Positions 1 through 6,822 of a stretch of 9,007 bases of DNA are shown here, one piece after another (position 1 is the first letter of the stretch; each line of letters starts with the position of its first letter). Source of the DNA: JBMYQA01 sp049600855 (GTDB lineage Bacteria > Bacteroidota > Bacteroidia > Cytophagales > Flammeovirgaceae); contig JBMYQA010000258.1 in assembly GCA_049600855.1 (NCBI GenBank), positions 1 through 9,007 of the forward strand, given 5' to 3'. Position numbers and translations under genes: made by a program. Under the pieces are notes generated by a model. That model was not told where the DNA came from and made no database searches. It saw only the letters and a list, made by a program, of their open reading frames with translations.

Positions 1-714
1 AGCCTCGCACTCAAAGGGAAAAATATCAAAGGATTAGCTACCCAAGATCCTAAAAAATTGTATCGAGCGACTCAAGATAAAGGTTTGCGGTATTTAGCAA
101 GTAATTATCCGAAGTTGATTGACGAGCATGATCATGAAGTCGCCTATTTGTATAAGACGATGGCAGAAACTTTTTCCTCAGCAGATTATGTATATGAAAA
201 GTCTAAGATTTACCGTTCATCGCAGCATTACCCTAAAAATAAGTTAGGAAGAAGCCTAAAAACGATTGCCGAACTCATCATCTCTGGTGCAGATACACAA
301 GTGTATTATGCCTCTTTTTCAGGTTTTGATACCCATGCTAATCAAAAAAATCAGCATAGTCGTTTACTGCAAAACTATTCGGAAGCAGTCACAGCTTTCG
401 TGAACGATTTAAAGAAAAATAATGCCTTAGATCACACCTTAGTGATGACTTTTTCTGAGTTTGGGCGAAGGGTGGCGCAAAATGCGAGTAATGGAACTGA
501 TCATGGCACAGCTAATAACCTCTTTTTGATGGGAGGAAACTTGAAAAAAGCAGGGGTATACAATGCCGCCCCTAATCTTACCGATCTTGACAAAGGCGAT
601 TTAAAGTATCAAGTTGATTTTAGAGAAATTTATGCCACAATTCTTCAAAAGTGGATGCAGGCCGATGTGAATCAAGTTATGAGTCGAAGTTTTAATACTT
701 TGCCACTCATTTAA
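1..714 (+). CDS. DUF1501 domain-containing protein, 3' part (cut by window edge)
   Basis: The frame is open from base 1 with no credible start, so this is the C-terminal 237 residues of a longer protein. It belongs to the DUF1501 family, whose fold is related to sulfatases and alkaline phosphatases. Members are often exported through a Tat-type signal, which would lie outside the window. Recognisable blocks are GFDTHANQ (from about base 322), FSEFGRR (from about 451) and TDHGTANN (from about 496). These His/Asp-rich stretches are the family's putative metal-site regions. The end is intact, with a TAA stop and a terminator-like hairpin shortly after. In Bacteroidota a DUF1800 gene often lies directly upstream, which cannot be checked here. 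Biochemical function of the family is not established. An in-frame TTG at 58 is not a real start, because family-like sequence (ALKGKNIKG) continues upstream of it. Confidence 0.88.
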   Translation, partial: SLALKGKNIKGLATQDPKKLYRATQDKGLRYLASNYPKLIDEHDHEVAYLYKTMAETFSSADYVYEKSKIYRSSQHYPKNKLGRSLKTIAELIISGADTQVYYASFSGFDTHANQKNQHSRLLQNYSEAVTAFVNDLKKNNALDHTLVMTFSEFGRRVAQNASNGTDHGTANNLFLMGGNLKKAGVYNAAPNLTDLDKGDLKYQVDFREIYATILQKWMQADVNQVMSRSFNTLPLI

Positions 715-721
715 ACTGTGC

Positions 722-751
722 ATAACAGCATACATTAGCGTTATTTTTTTT
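722..751 (+). terminator. Probable rho-independent terminator after the DUF1501 gene
   Basis: Eight bases after the DUF1501 stop, bases 722-729 (ATAAC-A-GC) pair with 738-744 (GCGTTAT), with one bulged A at 727 and an eight-base loop. Eight consecutive T residues follow at 744-751. The stem is short and AT-rich, so efficiency is uncertain, but position and T-run fit a plus-strand terminator. Confidence 0.45.
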
Positions 752-783
752 CGAAGCAGTTTGCCAGAAGGTGAACTGCTTTG
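752..783 (+). other. Strong hairpin between the DUF1501 gene and the YdeI-like gene
   Basis: Bases 752-765 pair with 770-783 over 14 consecutive positions, including three G-T wobbles, around an AGAA tetraloop. It starts directly after the T-run of the preceding terminator and ends 41 bp before the YdeI-like start codon. No T-run follows it on the plus strand, and on the minus strand it would be followed by A residues, so it is not a standard terminator itself. It could be an RNA structure in the leader of the downstream gene, part of a composite terminator, or an operator. Confidence 0.4.
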
Positions 784-824
784 TAACTTGTGAGGTTCTA
801 GGAATAAGATAAATGTAATACTTT

Positions 825-1415
825 ATGAAGCGACTTGATGGAGTACACACATTTCATGCTAAAGATCGGGAAGCTTGGCGAAGCTGGTTGGCAACGAATC
901 ATGCATCAGAGAAAAGTGTGTGGTTAATCATCTACAAAAAAGAGAGTGGAACACCGAGTGTCTATTATGATGAAGCCGTAGATGAAGCCTTGTGTTTTGG
1001 ATGGATTGATAGTAAGCCAAATAAGCGGGACGAAGCGAGTTTTTTTCAGTATTTTTCTAAACGCAATCCAAAAAGTAATTGGAGTCGCGTCAATAAGCAG
1101 AAAATAGCACGATTATTACAGGAGGAGCGCATGGCAGAAGCGGGCCTGCAAATGGTAAAGCAGGCAAAAGAATTGGGAACTTGGAATGCGTTAGACGAGG
1201 TAGAAAACTTGATTGTACCTCCTGATTTGCAAGAAGCTTTTAGCCAATATGAAACGGCTCAAGCTAATTTTGAAACATTTCCAAAATCAGCAAAGCGAAG
1301 CATTCTCGAATGGATTTTTAACGCTAAAAGAACAGAAACCCGAGCAAAACGAATTCAGGAAACGGCTGAACTTGCTTCAAAAAATATTCGAGCAAATCAA
1401 TATCGAAAGAAGTAA
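825..1415 (+). CDS. YdeI/OmpD-associated family protein
   Basis: This 196-residue protein matches the YdeI/OmpD-associated family, sometimes called bacteriocin-protection proteins. Members are small soluble proteins; some have been linked to resistance against polymyxin or bacteriocins, but the molecular activity is unknown. The N-terminal family core is clear: VWLIIYKKESG (residues 32-42), the DEAVDEALCFGWIDS block (49-63) and FSKRNPKSNWSRVNK (77-91). The C-terminal half (about 130-190) carries the OmdA-like helical region, with FPKSAKRSILEWI near residue 152 and a basic end. The ATG at 825 is the natural start because family homology begins within ten residues of it. No Shine-Dalgarno sequence is evident. 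A methyltransferase gene follows closely on the same strand, so the two are probably co-transcribed. I see no signal peptide or membrane segment. Confidence 0.85.
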   Translation: MKRLDGVHTFHAKDREAWRSWLATNHASEKSVWLIIYKKESGTPSVYYDEAVDEALCFGWIDSKPNKRDEASFFQYFSKRNPKSNWSRVNKQKIARLLQEERMAEAGLQMVKQAKELGTWNALDEVENLIVPPDLQEAFSQYETAQANFETFPKSAKRSILEWIFNAKRTETRAKRIQETAELASKNIRANQYRKK

Positions 1416-1458
1416 TTCAACGGACAAGTTCAACATCAACTCAAAATCAAACGCCAAA

Positions 1459-2145
1459 TTGAAGCTTTTAACTAAAGAAGAATTAATATGGTCTCCTGTT
1501 GTTGCGAATAATGCCATGAATCGAGAACGTGGAGTAACAGGAGTGAATAGTTATTGTAAAGAATTGAAGTTTAATTGTTTACAATTTCTTGAAGAACGAG
1601 TCATTTTTGCACATGAACCAGTCAGGTGGGTTGATTTGTGTTGTGGAAAAGGGAGAGCATTAACAGATGCACATCGCTATTTCCAAAAAAAAACCATGCA
1701 ATCACTCGAACTAGAAGGCTGGGATTTGATTGATAGTTTTCACGATTATGATTTGGATTTTCCAAAAGTAACTTGGCATGTTGGGAGTTTGGAAGATTGG
1801 ACGAGCGACTATCGCTATGATCTCATCACTTGTGTACATGGCTTGCACTATGTAGGCGATAAATTGAGTGTCATAGAAAAGTGCGTGCGCAGTTTAACGG
1901 ATGATGGCGTGTTTATCGCCAATATTGACTTTGGGAATGTAAAATCGTTGAAAGATAAGCAACTAAAGCGAAAAGTGATTAAAATATGCCGTGATCATGG
2001 TTTAACATATAATCCCAAAATAAAAGTGCTGCGTTGTGAAGGGAAAAAAGACCTTCGATTTAACTTAGCCTACCAAGGCGCAGACGATCAGGCTGGACCA
2101 AATTATACAGGTCAGCCCGTAGTAGATTCTTACTATGCGTCCTAA
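1459..2145 (+). CDS. Class I SAM-dependent methyltransferase
   Basis: With the chosen TTG start this is a 228-residue soluble Rossmann-fold methyltransferase. The SAM-binding motif I is WVDLCCGKG (residues 57-65), the acidic end of beta-2 is in the GWDLID stretch (about 87-92), and YDLITCVHGLHYVGD (about 120-134) is the beta-4/motif IV region. The C-terminus ends in GPNYTGQPVVDSYYAS, a tail I associate with this methyltransferase subfamily. The start is uncertain. The first ATG in frame (1516) would remove the EELIWSPVVANNAMNRERG segment, which looks like the subfamily's conserved N-terminus, so the TTG at 1459 (giving MKLLTKEEL) is preferred. The frame stays open far into the preceding gene, but that portion is read out of frame from YdeI-like codons and resembles nothing. 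The spacer to the preceding stop is 43 bp. Substrate unknown. Confidence 0.75.
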   Translation: MKLLTKEELIWSPVVANNAMNRERGVTGVNSYCKELKFNCLQFLEERVIFAHEPVRWVDLCCGKGRALTDAHRYFQKKTMQSLELEGWDLIDSFHDYDLDFPKVTWHVGSLEDWTSDYRYDLITCVHGLHYVGDKLSVIEKCVRSLTDDGVFIANIDFGNVKSLKDKQLKRKVIKICRDHGLTYNPKIKVLRCEGKKDLRFNLAYQGADDQAGPNYTGQPVVDSYYAS

Positions 2146-2214
2146 AACGATAACGCTTGGGATGTGTTAAGTTAAAAAGAGGTTAAATGCACAAGACAAC
2201 ATCCAGCTTTTCAA

Positions 2215-2247
2215 AATGCCAATCATATTTGATTTAGATTAGGCATT
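2215..2247 (+). other. Hairpin in the leader region before moaA
   Basis: Bases 2215-2224 (AATGCCAATC) pair with 2237-2247 (GATT-A-GGCATT) in a ten-pair stem with one bulged A and a twelve-base loop. It lies 70 bp after the methyltransferase stop and about 60 bp before the moaA start. No run of T follows, so it is a weak terminator candidate. It is too small to be a molybdenum-cofactor riboswitch. The rest of the 2146-2308 interval shows nothing else I can support. Confidence 0.3.
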
Positions 2248-2308
2248 CATTTCGTGATGTGTCGCAAACTACTCATTATATAACTGCTTAACCTTTAATG
2301 CTTTGCAT

Positions 2309-3292
2309 ATGTTTTTATTGGATAAATGGGGACGGGTTCATGATTATTTACGTTTGTCTTTAACAGATAAGTGTAATTTGCGTTGCACCTATTGCCTGCC
2401 TAAAGATCCTCGATTTTTTCCCAATCAAAAACTATTGACAAAAGACGAATTGGTTCAGTTAGCCACGCTTTTCGTGGAAGCGTTTGGGATAAAGAAAATT
2501 CGATTCACGGGTGGTGAACCCTTATTGCGGAAAGATGCAGGTGAGATTATCCAAGAGATTGCGAAATTGCCTGTAAAGCTAAATATCACCACCAATGGCA
2601 TATTTTTAGATCGATACCTCGATTTATTTCAGGAAATTGGTTTAACATCACTGAATATTAGTTTAGATACCTTAGACCGAGCAAAGTTTAATCAAATCAC
2701 GCTGCGCGATGAATACGATAAAGTGATGACAAATATTGACCTCGCGCTAAGTAAAGGGTTTCGTATTAAAGTGAATGCCGTTGCGATTAAAGGCTTTAAT
2801 GATCAAGAGGTTGTTGATTTTGTAGCATGGACGAAAGTACTTCCCATTCATGTTCGGTTTATTGAGTTTATGCCTTTTAATGGCAATGAATGGCAGTGGG
2901 AAAAAGTAGTGCCCTATCAGGAACTCCTTCAGCAAGTAGAAGCGCTACATCCAGTAGAAAAATTAAATGATGCGCCTACCAGTACAACAAAAAGTTACCG
3001 TGTGAAAGGTTATGCAGGTACGTTTGCCTTCATTACCACCGTTTCACAACCTTTTTGCCAAGGCTGTAACCGCATTCGCCTCACAGCAGATGGCAAATTG
3101 AGAAATTGTTTATTTGCCCGTGGAGAGTTTGACTTGAAAACGCCTTTACGCGAAGGAAAAGATGTGAAAGCTTTAATTCAAGAAGCCATTTTAGCCAAGC
3201 ATAAAGAACGAGGCGGATTACCCGAAGAGTGGTTTGACGAATCCTTTATTAAAGATTTATCTGATCGGAGCATGACAGCTATTGGCGGGTAA
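2309..3292 (+). CDS. moaA: GTP 3',8-cyclase MoaA (molybdenum cofactor biosynthesis)
   Basis: MoaA is the radical-SAM enzyme that, with MoaC, converts GTP to cyclic pyranopterin monophosphate in the first step of molybdenum cofactor synthesis in the cytoplasm. Numbering from the ATG at 2309 (327 residues, normal for the family), the radical-SAM cluster motif CxxxCxxC is at C22, C26 and C29 (CNLRCTYC). The SAM-binding GGEP lies at 68-71. The second, GTP-binding 4Fe-4S cluster is held by C250, C253 and C267 (FCQGCNRIRLTADGKLRNC). The C-terminal double glycine needed for activity is present at 326-327. A TTG two codons upstream (2303) would also be in frame, but the ATG gives the usual start just before the DKWGRVHDYLRLS segment. 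All catalytic residues appear intact. It stands alone: no moaC, moaE, moeA or mog gene is visible. Its 3' end converges on the phosphatase gene, 13 bp away. Confidence 0.96.
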   Translation: MFLLDKWGRVHDYLRLSLTDKCNLRCTYCLPKDPRFFPNQKLLTKDELVQLATLFVEAFGIKKIRFTGGEPLLRKDAGEIIQEIAKLPVKLNITTNGIFLDRYLDLFQEIGLTSLNISLDTLDRAKFNQITLRDEYDKVMTNIDLALSKGFRIKVNAVAIKGFNDQEVVDFVAWTKVLPIHVRFIEFMPFNGNEWQWEKVVPYQELLQQVEALHPVEKLNDAPTSTTKSYRVKGYAGTFAFITTVSQPFCQGCNRIRLTADGKLRNCLFARGEFDLKTPLREGKDVKALIQEAILAKHKERGGLPEEWFDESFIKDLSDRSMTAIGG

Positions 3293-3305
3293 TTGATTCA
3301 GCACA

Positions 3306-4109
3306 TTATTCAGGCAACTCACTCAACAACTGCAACATTTCCTCATGAATAGCCGCCTCGGTACACGCAATCATGAGTTGGTTGCTCTCCGAAGTGTAAA
3401 TATCATTCCCGTTACGATCTGTGACTTTACCGCCAATACTGCGAATGAGGAAGATACCTGCCCCCAAATCCCAGAGGTTGGAGCGCTTGCGCGTTTTACC
3501 TAAATATACGCTATGAATGCCTTCTGCCACTTTAGCCATTCCATAAGCCACCGAACCGCCTTGGCTGACGACTTTGGCAAACTTTTCTTGATGCCACCAA
3601 TCGTAAATCTGACAAATTAAATCCGTTTGGGAAGCATGTACATGAAAATTGAGTAAACCTTCTGCGAGGTTAATGCGTGTTTTACGAGGCAAGGGTTTCT
3701 GATTTAAGGTAGGCGAAATGCCTTCACAGCCTGTGTAAAGTTCCTGCGTAAAAGGGTTATAGATGATGGCTAATTTGGGAACGCCATCTTCAAAAAGACT
3801 CAAACTGGTTGCCGCAGTATTTTCCTTATTGAGAAAACTCCAAGTACCGTCAATAGGATCGCATAACCAACGTAATGAAGCGTTTGGACGAACCGTTTCA
3901 TACTCTTCTCCTTCAAAACCACACTCCGTAAAAGTAGGAATTAAAATATCTCGAATTTTTTTTTCAACTGCTTTATCAGCAGCCGTAACAGGACTCCCAT
4001 CTTCTTTTATTTCCATTTTGTGCAGACTCGTGTCATTCAACACCAATCCTCCTGCTTTTACCGCCTCTATGCCTTTTTCTAAATATTTATACCAGTTTGT
4101 GTTCGCCAT
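3306..4109 (-). CDS. Inositol monophosphatase family protein (possibly CysQ/PAP phosphatase-like)
   Basis: This 267-residue protein is a metal-dependent phosphatase of the inositol monophosphatase superfamily, which also includes HisN and CysQ. Metal-site motifs are all present: EDGSPVTAAD (residues 36-45), GEE (67-69), WLCDPIDGT (81-89) and WDLGAGIFL (213-221). The length is typical and there is no signal peptide. The residues after DPIDGT (WSFLNKENTAATSLSLF) match neither the classical inositol-phosphatase (TNFVHG-type) nor the CysQ (KEFI-type) pattern as I know them, so the substrate cannot be assigned. SPVTAAD is compatible with CysQ, which cleaves 3'-phosphoadenosine 5'-phosphate (PAP) to AMP. 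That activity would suit an operon beginning with a sulfotransferase-like gene, but this is inference. It is the last gene of the leftward operon, starting 27 bp after the glycosyltransferase stop. The ATG at 4109 is the clear start. Confidence 0.87.
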   Translation of the reverse strand: MANTNWYKYLEKGIEAVKAGGLVLNDTSLHKMEIKEDGSPVTAADKAVEKKIRDILIPTFTECGFEGEEYETVRPNASLRWLCDPIDGTWSFLNKENTAATSLSLFEDGVPKLAIIYNPFTQELYTGCEGISPTLNQKPLPRKTRINLAEGLLNFHVHASQTDLICQIYDWWHQEKFAKVVSQGGSVAYGMAKVAEGIHSVYLGKTRKRSNLWDLGAGIFLIRSIGGKVTDRNGNDIYTSESNQLMIACTEAAIHEEMLQLLSELPE

Positions 4110-4136
4110 ACCTGTGATTACTAAATCTTTAATTCC

Positions 4137-5909
4137 TTATCTTTTCTGCCAAGCACTAACAAAATCGTCTTGATAAAAAGGGATGTATGCATCGCTATCT
4201 AAAGTACTTGGAAATGGAAAACCTTTCCGCAGTATCAACACATCGTAACTCCCTTTGGGGTTTTCTACCTCAATTGCATAGGTTTTTCCTTGCTTTAATC
4301 CTTCATACCTCAAAAATACATTATAAACATCTTCGTTTACAAAAATATGTTTTGCTGTGCTATTCAGCACGTTATGAATTAATATAGGAAATTGCCGATA
4401 GATAGACTTCTTATCAGAAATATACGAATAGGGAGCAAAAAGATGAATACTAATGTAGCATAAAGCGACAGAAATGAGTAAAGTCCTTCGGAGTTTTTTA
4501 CGAATTTTAGCAAGTAGGTAGCTGCTTCCTATTGCCAAAACGAAAAATTCTACCAAGCTTTTGTAGTACCAAACTCGATCGAAAGGGAGTACGCGTTGGA
4601 TGGGTAAAAGCAACAAGGGAAATAAACTAATGCTTAGGATGAGGATGCCTAAGCCTTTTACTTGAAAAATCGTCAACCGTTGGGAAAATACGGATTTTCC
4701 GTGTGATTGGATGAAACTGGGTGCAAAAATGAAACTAAAGCTTAGACACCAAACTAGTAAGGATAAGCTTGCGCCAGCGGTTTCCCAACCCATTAAATTG
4801 CCTTGCATGCGCCAGATGTACGTTGGAAATGCTGCTAAAAAGGCTTGAATCGTCATGGGTTGAACCCACGTGTTGGAAATAATACGTTCGATTCCACTCA
4901 ATAAAACGATCGGTAAATACAGGATTCCTACGCCAGTTACAATCAAGAGGAGCGTAGTCAGTGGCTTCACACGAAATGAACCAGCTCGAAATTGTAAAAA
5001 ATAGGCGAGTAGGAGTGAGCAGAAGAAATAGAGAAAACTAGGGATGGTATAAAAGCCTAATATGCAGGTAAGGGTAAAAATGAGTTGGCTGCTGTGGTTT
5101 TTTGTTTGGCTAAACTGTAAACCAGCCCATAGGGAACTGACCATAAAAAACAGTTGCATGGCATAACCCCTACCATGTGTGGCATAAAATAGGCTAAATT
5201 CGTTGAAGCTGAATAAAGCTAGGCAGAGTAGCGCTACACTGAACTTTACATGGCGTCTGAGTAATAGGTAAGCTAGCGGAATCGTAAGTATACTAAATGC
5301 TAAGCTTGGGACTCGCATCACTACTTCAGGATTGAAACCAAGTTGATGTAAAAGGCTGCAAATGAGCAAGTAAGCTACATGATTGTTCGGGCCAGGATAA
5401 AAGGTAGCAGTAACCAAAGGCCCTTTACTGACCAGAAATACATAGGAAAACGCTTCATCAATGTGAATCGGGTAGAGAAACGCAAGGGTAATTTTTAGTA
5501 TCGTTAACCCCAAAAAGAATCCTAAAAACCATGAGCGTTCTGTGGTTGGGAAGCCTTTCCAGTTGGCATATTGATCAGTAAGCCAATGGTTAACTTCCTT
5601 GGAAATGGCTGCCTGCCATTGTTGAACTTTTACGCGTTTTTGATAGAAGAGCAGTGTAAATCCGCTCAACATGAAAAAGCTTAGGATCGCTGTGTAGCGC
5701 AAAAGCCGAAAACGGTTTTGGGTCAAGTATTGTTCTTCAATGCTACTGGCTTTATCCAGTAAATTAAAGGTGTGAATGAGCTGTTGTAGAAAATCACCAT
5801 ACTCATTTGACCAAATGAATATGGTGAAAAGGCCAAGTGATGAGGTAAGGAGTAATAGACAGCAAAAGATGAGTAAATAAAAGCGATTGGTAGATGTGAT
5901 GAAATTCAT
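4137..5909 (-). CDS. Multi-spanning GT-C glycosyltransferase (family 39/PMT-like)
   Basis: From the ATG at 5909 this is a 590-residue integral membrane protein with many hydrophobic segments. It resembles GT-C enzymes of the GT39/ArnT/PMT type, which move sugars from polyprenyl-phosphate donors onto lipid, glycan or protein acceptors on the outer face of the inner membrane. The core begins with a membrane helix at about residues 127-147, followed by the catalytic-type acidic motif IHIDEAFSY (Asp-151, Glu-152). Next come the YPGPNNH loop (171-177), the RVPSLAFSILTIPLAYLL helix (about 199-216) and HGRGY (245-249). These are characteristic of this superfamily. Before the core lies an extra ~125-residue region with two more hydrophobic segments (about 9-31 and 72-90). 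A TTG at 5924 would overlap the previous stop codon as TTGA and add five residues, but ATG is favoured. The spacer to the aminotransferase stop is 11 bp. The C-terminal ~100 residues look soluble. Acceptor unknown. Confidence 0.82.
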   Translation of the reverse strand: MNFITSTNRFYLLIFCCLLLLTSSLGLFTIFIWSNEYGDFLQQLIHTFNLLDKASSIEEQYLTQNRFRLLRYTAILSFFMLSGFTLLFYQKRVKVQQWQAAISKEVNHWLTDQYANWKGFPTTERSWFLGFFLGLTILKITLAFLYPIHIDEAFSYVFLVSKGPLVTATFYPGPNNHVAYLLICSLLHQLGFNPEVVMRVPSLAFSILTIPLAYLLLRRHVKFSVALLCLALFSFNEFSLFYATHGRGYAMQLFFMVSSLWAGLQFSQTKNHSSQLIFTLTCILGFYTIPSFLYFFCSLLLAYFLQFRAGSFRVKPLTTLLLIVTGVGILYLPIVLLSGIERIISNTWVQPMTIQAFLAAFPTYIWRMQGNLMGWETAGASLSLLVWCLSFSFIFAPSFIQSHGKSVFSQRLTIFQVKGLGILILSISLFPLLLLPIQRVLPFDRVWYYKSLVEFFVLAIGSSYLLAKIRKKLRRTLLISVALCYISIHLFAPYSYISDKKSIYRQFPILIHNVLNSTAKHIFVNEDVYNVFLRYEGLKQGKTYAIEVENPKGSYDVLILRKGFPFPSTLDSDAYIPFYQDDFVSAWQKR

Positions 5910-5920
5910 GCTGTGGAGAC

Positions 5921-6820
5921 TCAAATGGCTTCGCAGTATTTGGGGATGATGTCTCTAAAAGAACGTTGAATTTGCTCCAACACTGTATCAGCAGCCAGAT
6001 TTTTAATTTCACGCCCATCAATTTCCACTACTGGAGTTAACTCACCCATCGTTCCTGTGGCAAATACCTGATCTGCAGTATAAAACTCAGTTAAGGATAA
6101 ATTCTTTTCTTGGACAGCGAATCCTAAGCTTTCAGCCAATTCAATGACTAGTCCTCGTGTAATGCCAGGTAAGCAGGCTGTGGCAAAAGGAGTATATAAG
6201 CTTTGATCTTTTACTAAGAATAGATTGGTATCGTTTAGCTCAGCTACAAATCCTTGATCGTCTAACATAATGGCCGCGTCAACTCGGCTTACATTGGCTT
6301 GAATTTTTGCCAAAATGTTATTGAGCAAGTTGGCATGATGAATTTTTGAATCCAAAAACTGTGGACCATTTCTTCGGATAGCAGAAGAAACGACACGAAT
6401 GCCTTTTGCATTATCGTAAACAGGAGGCTTCCATTCAGCCAGCACAATTAAACAAGAACCTTTTTGGTTGAGTCGAGGGTCCATTCCAGAAGTGATTTTT
6501 TCTCCTCGCGTTAAGGTGAGTCGAATATGCGTATCTTGGGTCATCCCATTGGCTTCCAAGGTTTCTGAAATGGCTTTTTTGATGGATGATTTATCGGGAA
6601 TATCGGCGAAATGGAGGGCTTTAGCAGAATCTTGCAATCGGGTTAAATGCCGATCTAGCATAAATGCGCCTTCCTGATAGATGCGTAAACCTTCCCAAAC
6701 GGCATCGCCTCCCTGAACGGAGCTATCAAATACGGATACCTTGGCTTCATCTCGCGGAAGTAGTTGTCCATTAACGTGAACAATAAGGTTTGCATTTTTA
6801 GGATTGAAGTGTTGTAACAT
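5921..6820 (-). CDS. Aminotransferase class IV (branched-chain / D-amino-acid type)
   Basis: This 299-residue protein is a PLP-dependent fold-type IV aminotransferase, the group that includes IlvE, D-alanine aminotransferase and aminodeoxychorismate lyase. The PLP Schiff-base lysine is K159 in FLDSKIHHANLLNNILAK. Upstream are VQGGDAVWEGLRIY (35-48) and the phosphate/substrate region RHLTRLQDSAK (57-67). Glu-194 (VAELNDTNLFLV) is the residue expected to contact the pyridine nitrogen, and ATGTMGELTPVVEIDGR (254-270) forms the cofactor phosphate loop. Overall the sequence is closest in style to IlvE-like branched-chain aminotransferases, but specificity cannot be read safely, so no symbol is given. 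It starts 2 bp after the stop of the sulfotransferase-like gene, indicating co-translation. As I recall, plant 'branched-chain aminotransferase-like' proteins join a sulfotransferase-like P-loop domain to this kind of domain, which supports a functional pairing. Confidence 0.9.
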   Translation of the reverse strand: MLQHFNPKNANLIVHVNGQLLPRDEAKVSVFDSSVQGGDAVWEGLRIYQEGAFMLDRHLTRLQDSAKALHFADIPDKSSIKKAISETLEANGMTQDTHIRLTLTRGEKITSGMDPRLNQKGSCLIVLAEWKPPVYDNAKGIRVVSSAIRRNGPQFLDSKIHHANLLNNILAKIQANVSRVDAAIMLDDQGFVAELNDTNLFLVKDQSLYTPFATACLPGITRGLVIELAESLGFAVQEKNLSLTEFYTADQVFATGTMGELTPVVEIDGREIKNLAADTVLEQIQRSFRDIIPKYCEAI

Positions 6821-6822
6821 AA

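Noticed and set aside
1213..1458. Possible 82-residue N-terminal extension of the methyltransferase overlapping the YdeI-like gene.
   Set aside because: The stretch is the shifted-frame reading of YdeI-like codons and has no methyltransferase-like character.
2146..2308. Possible molybdenum cofactor riboswitch before moaA.
   Set aside because: Only one small hairpin is present; the interval lacks the multi-stem structure of the known riboswitch.
3763..4173. Plus-strand open frame of 136 codons opposite the phosphatase gene.
   Set aside because: It lies antisense to a gene with full family motifs, resembles no protein, and is explained by codon composition of the opposite strand.
5803..6021. 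Minus-strand open frame bridging the aminotransferase and glycosyltransferase genes.
   Set aside because: It overlaps two well-supported genes in another frame and has no recognisable features.
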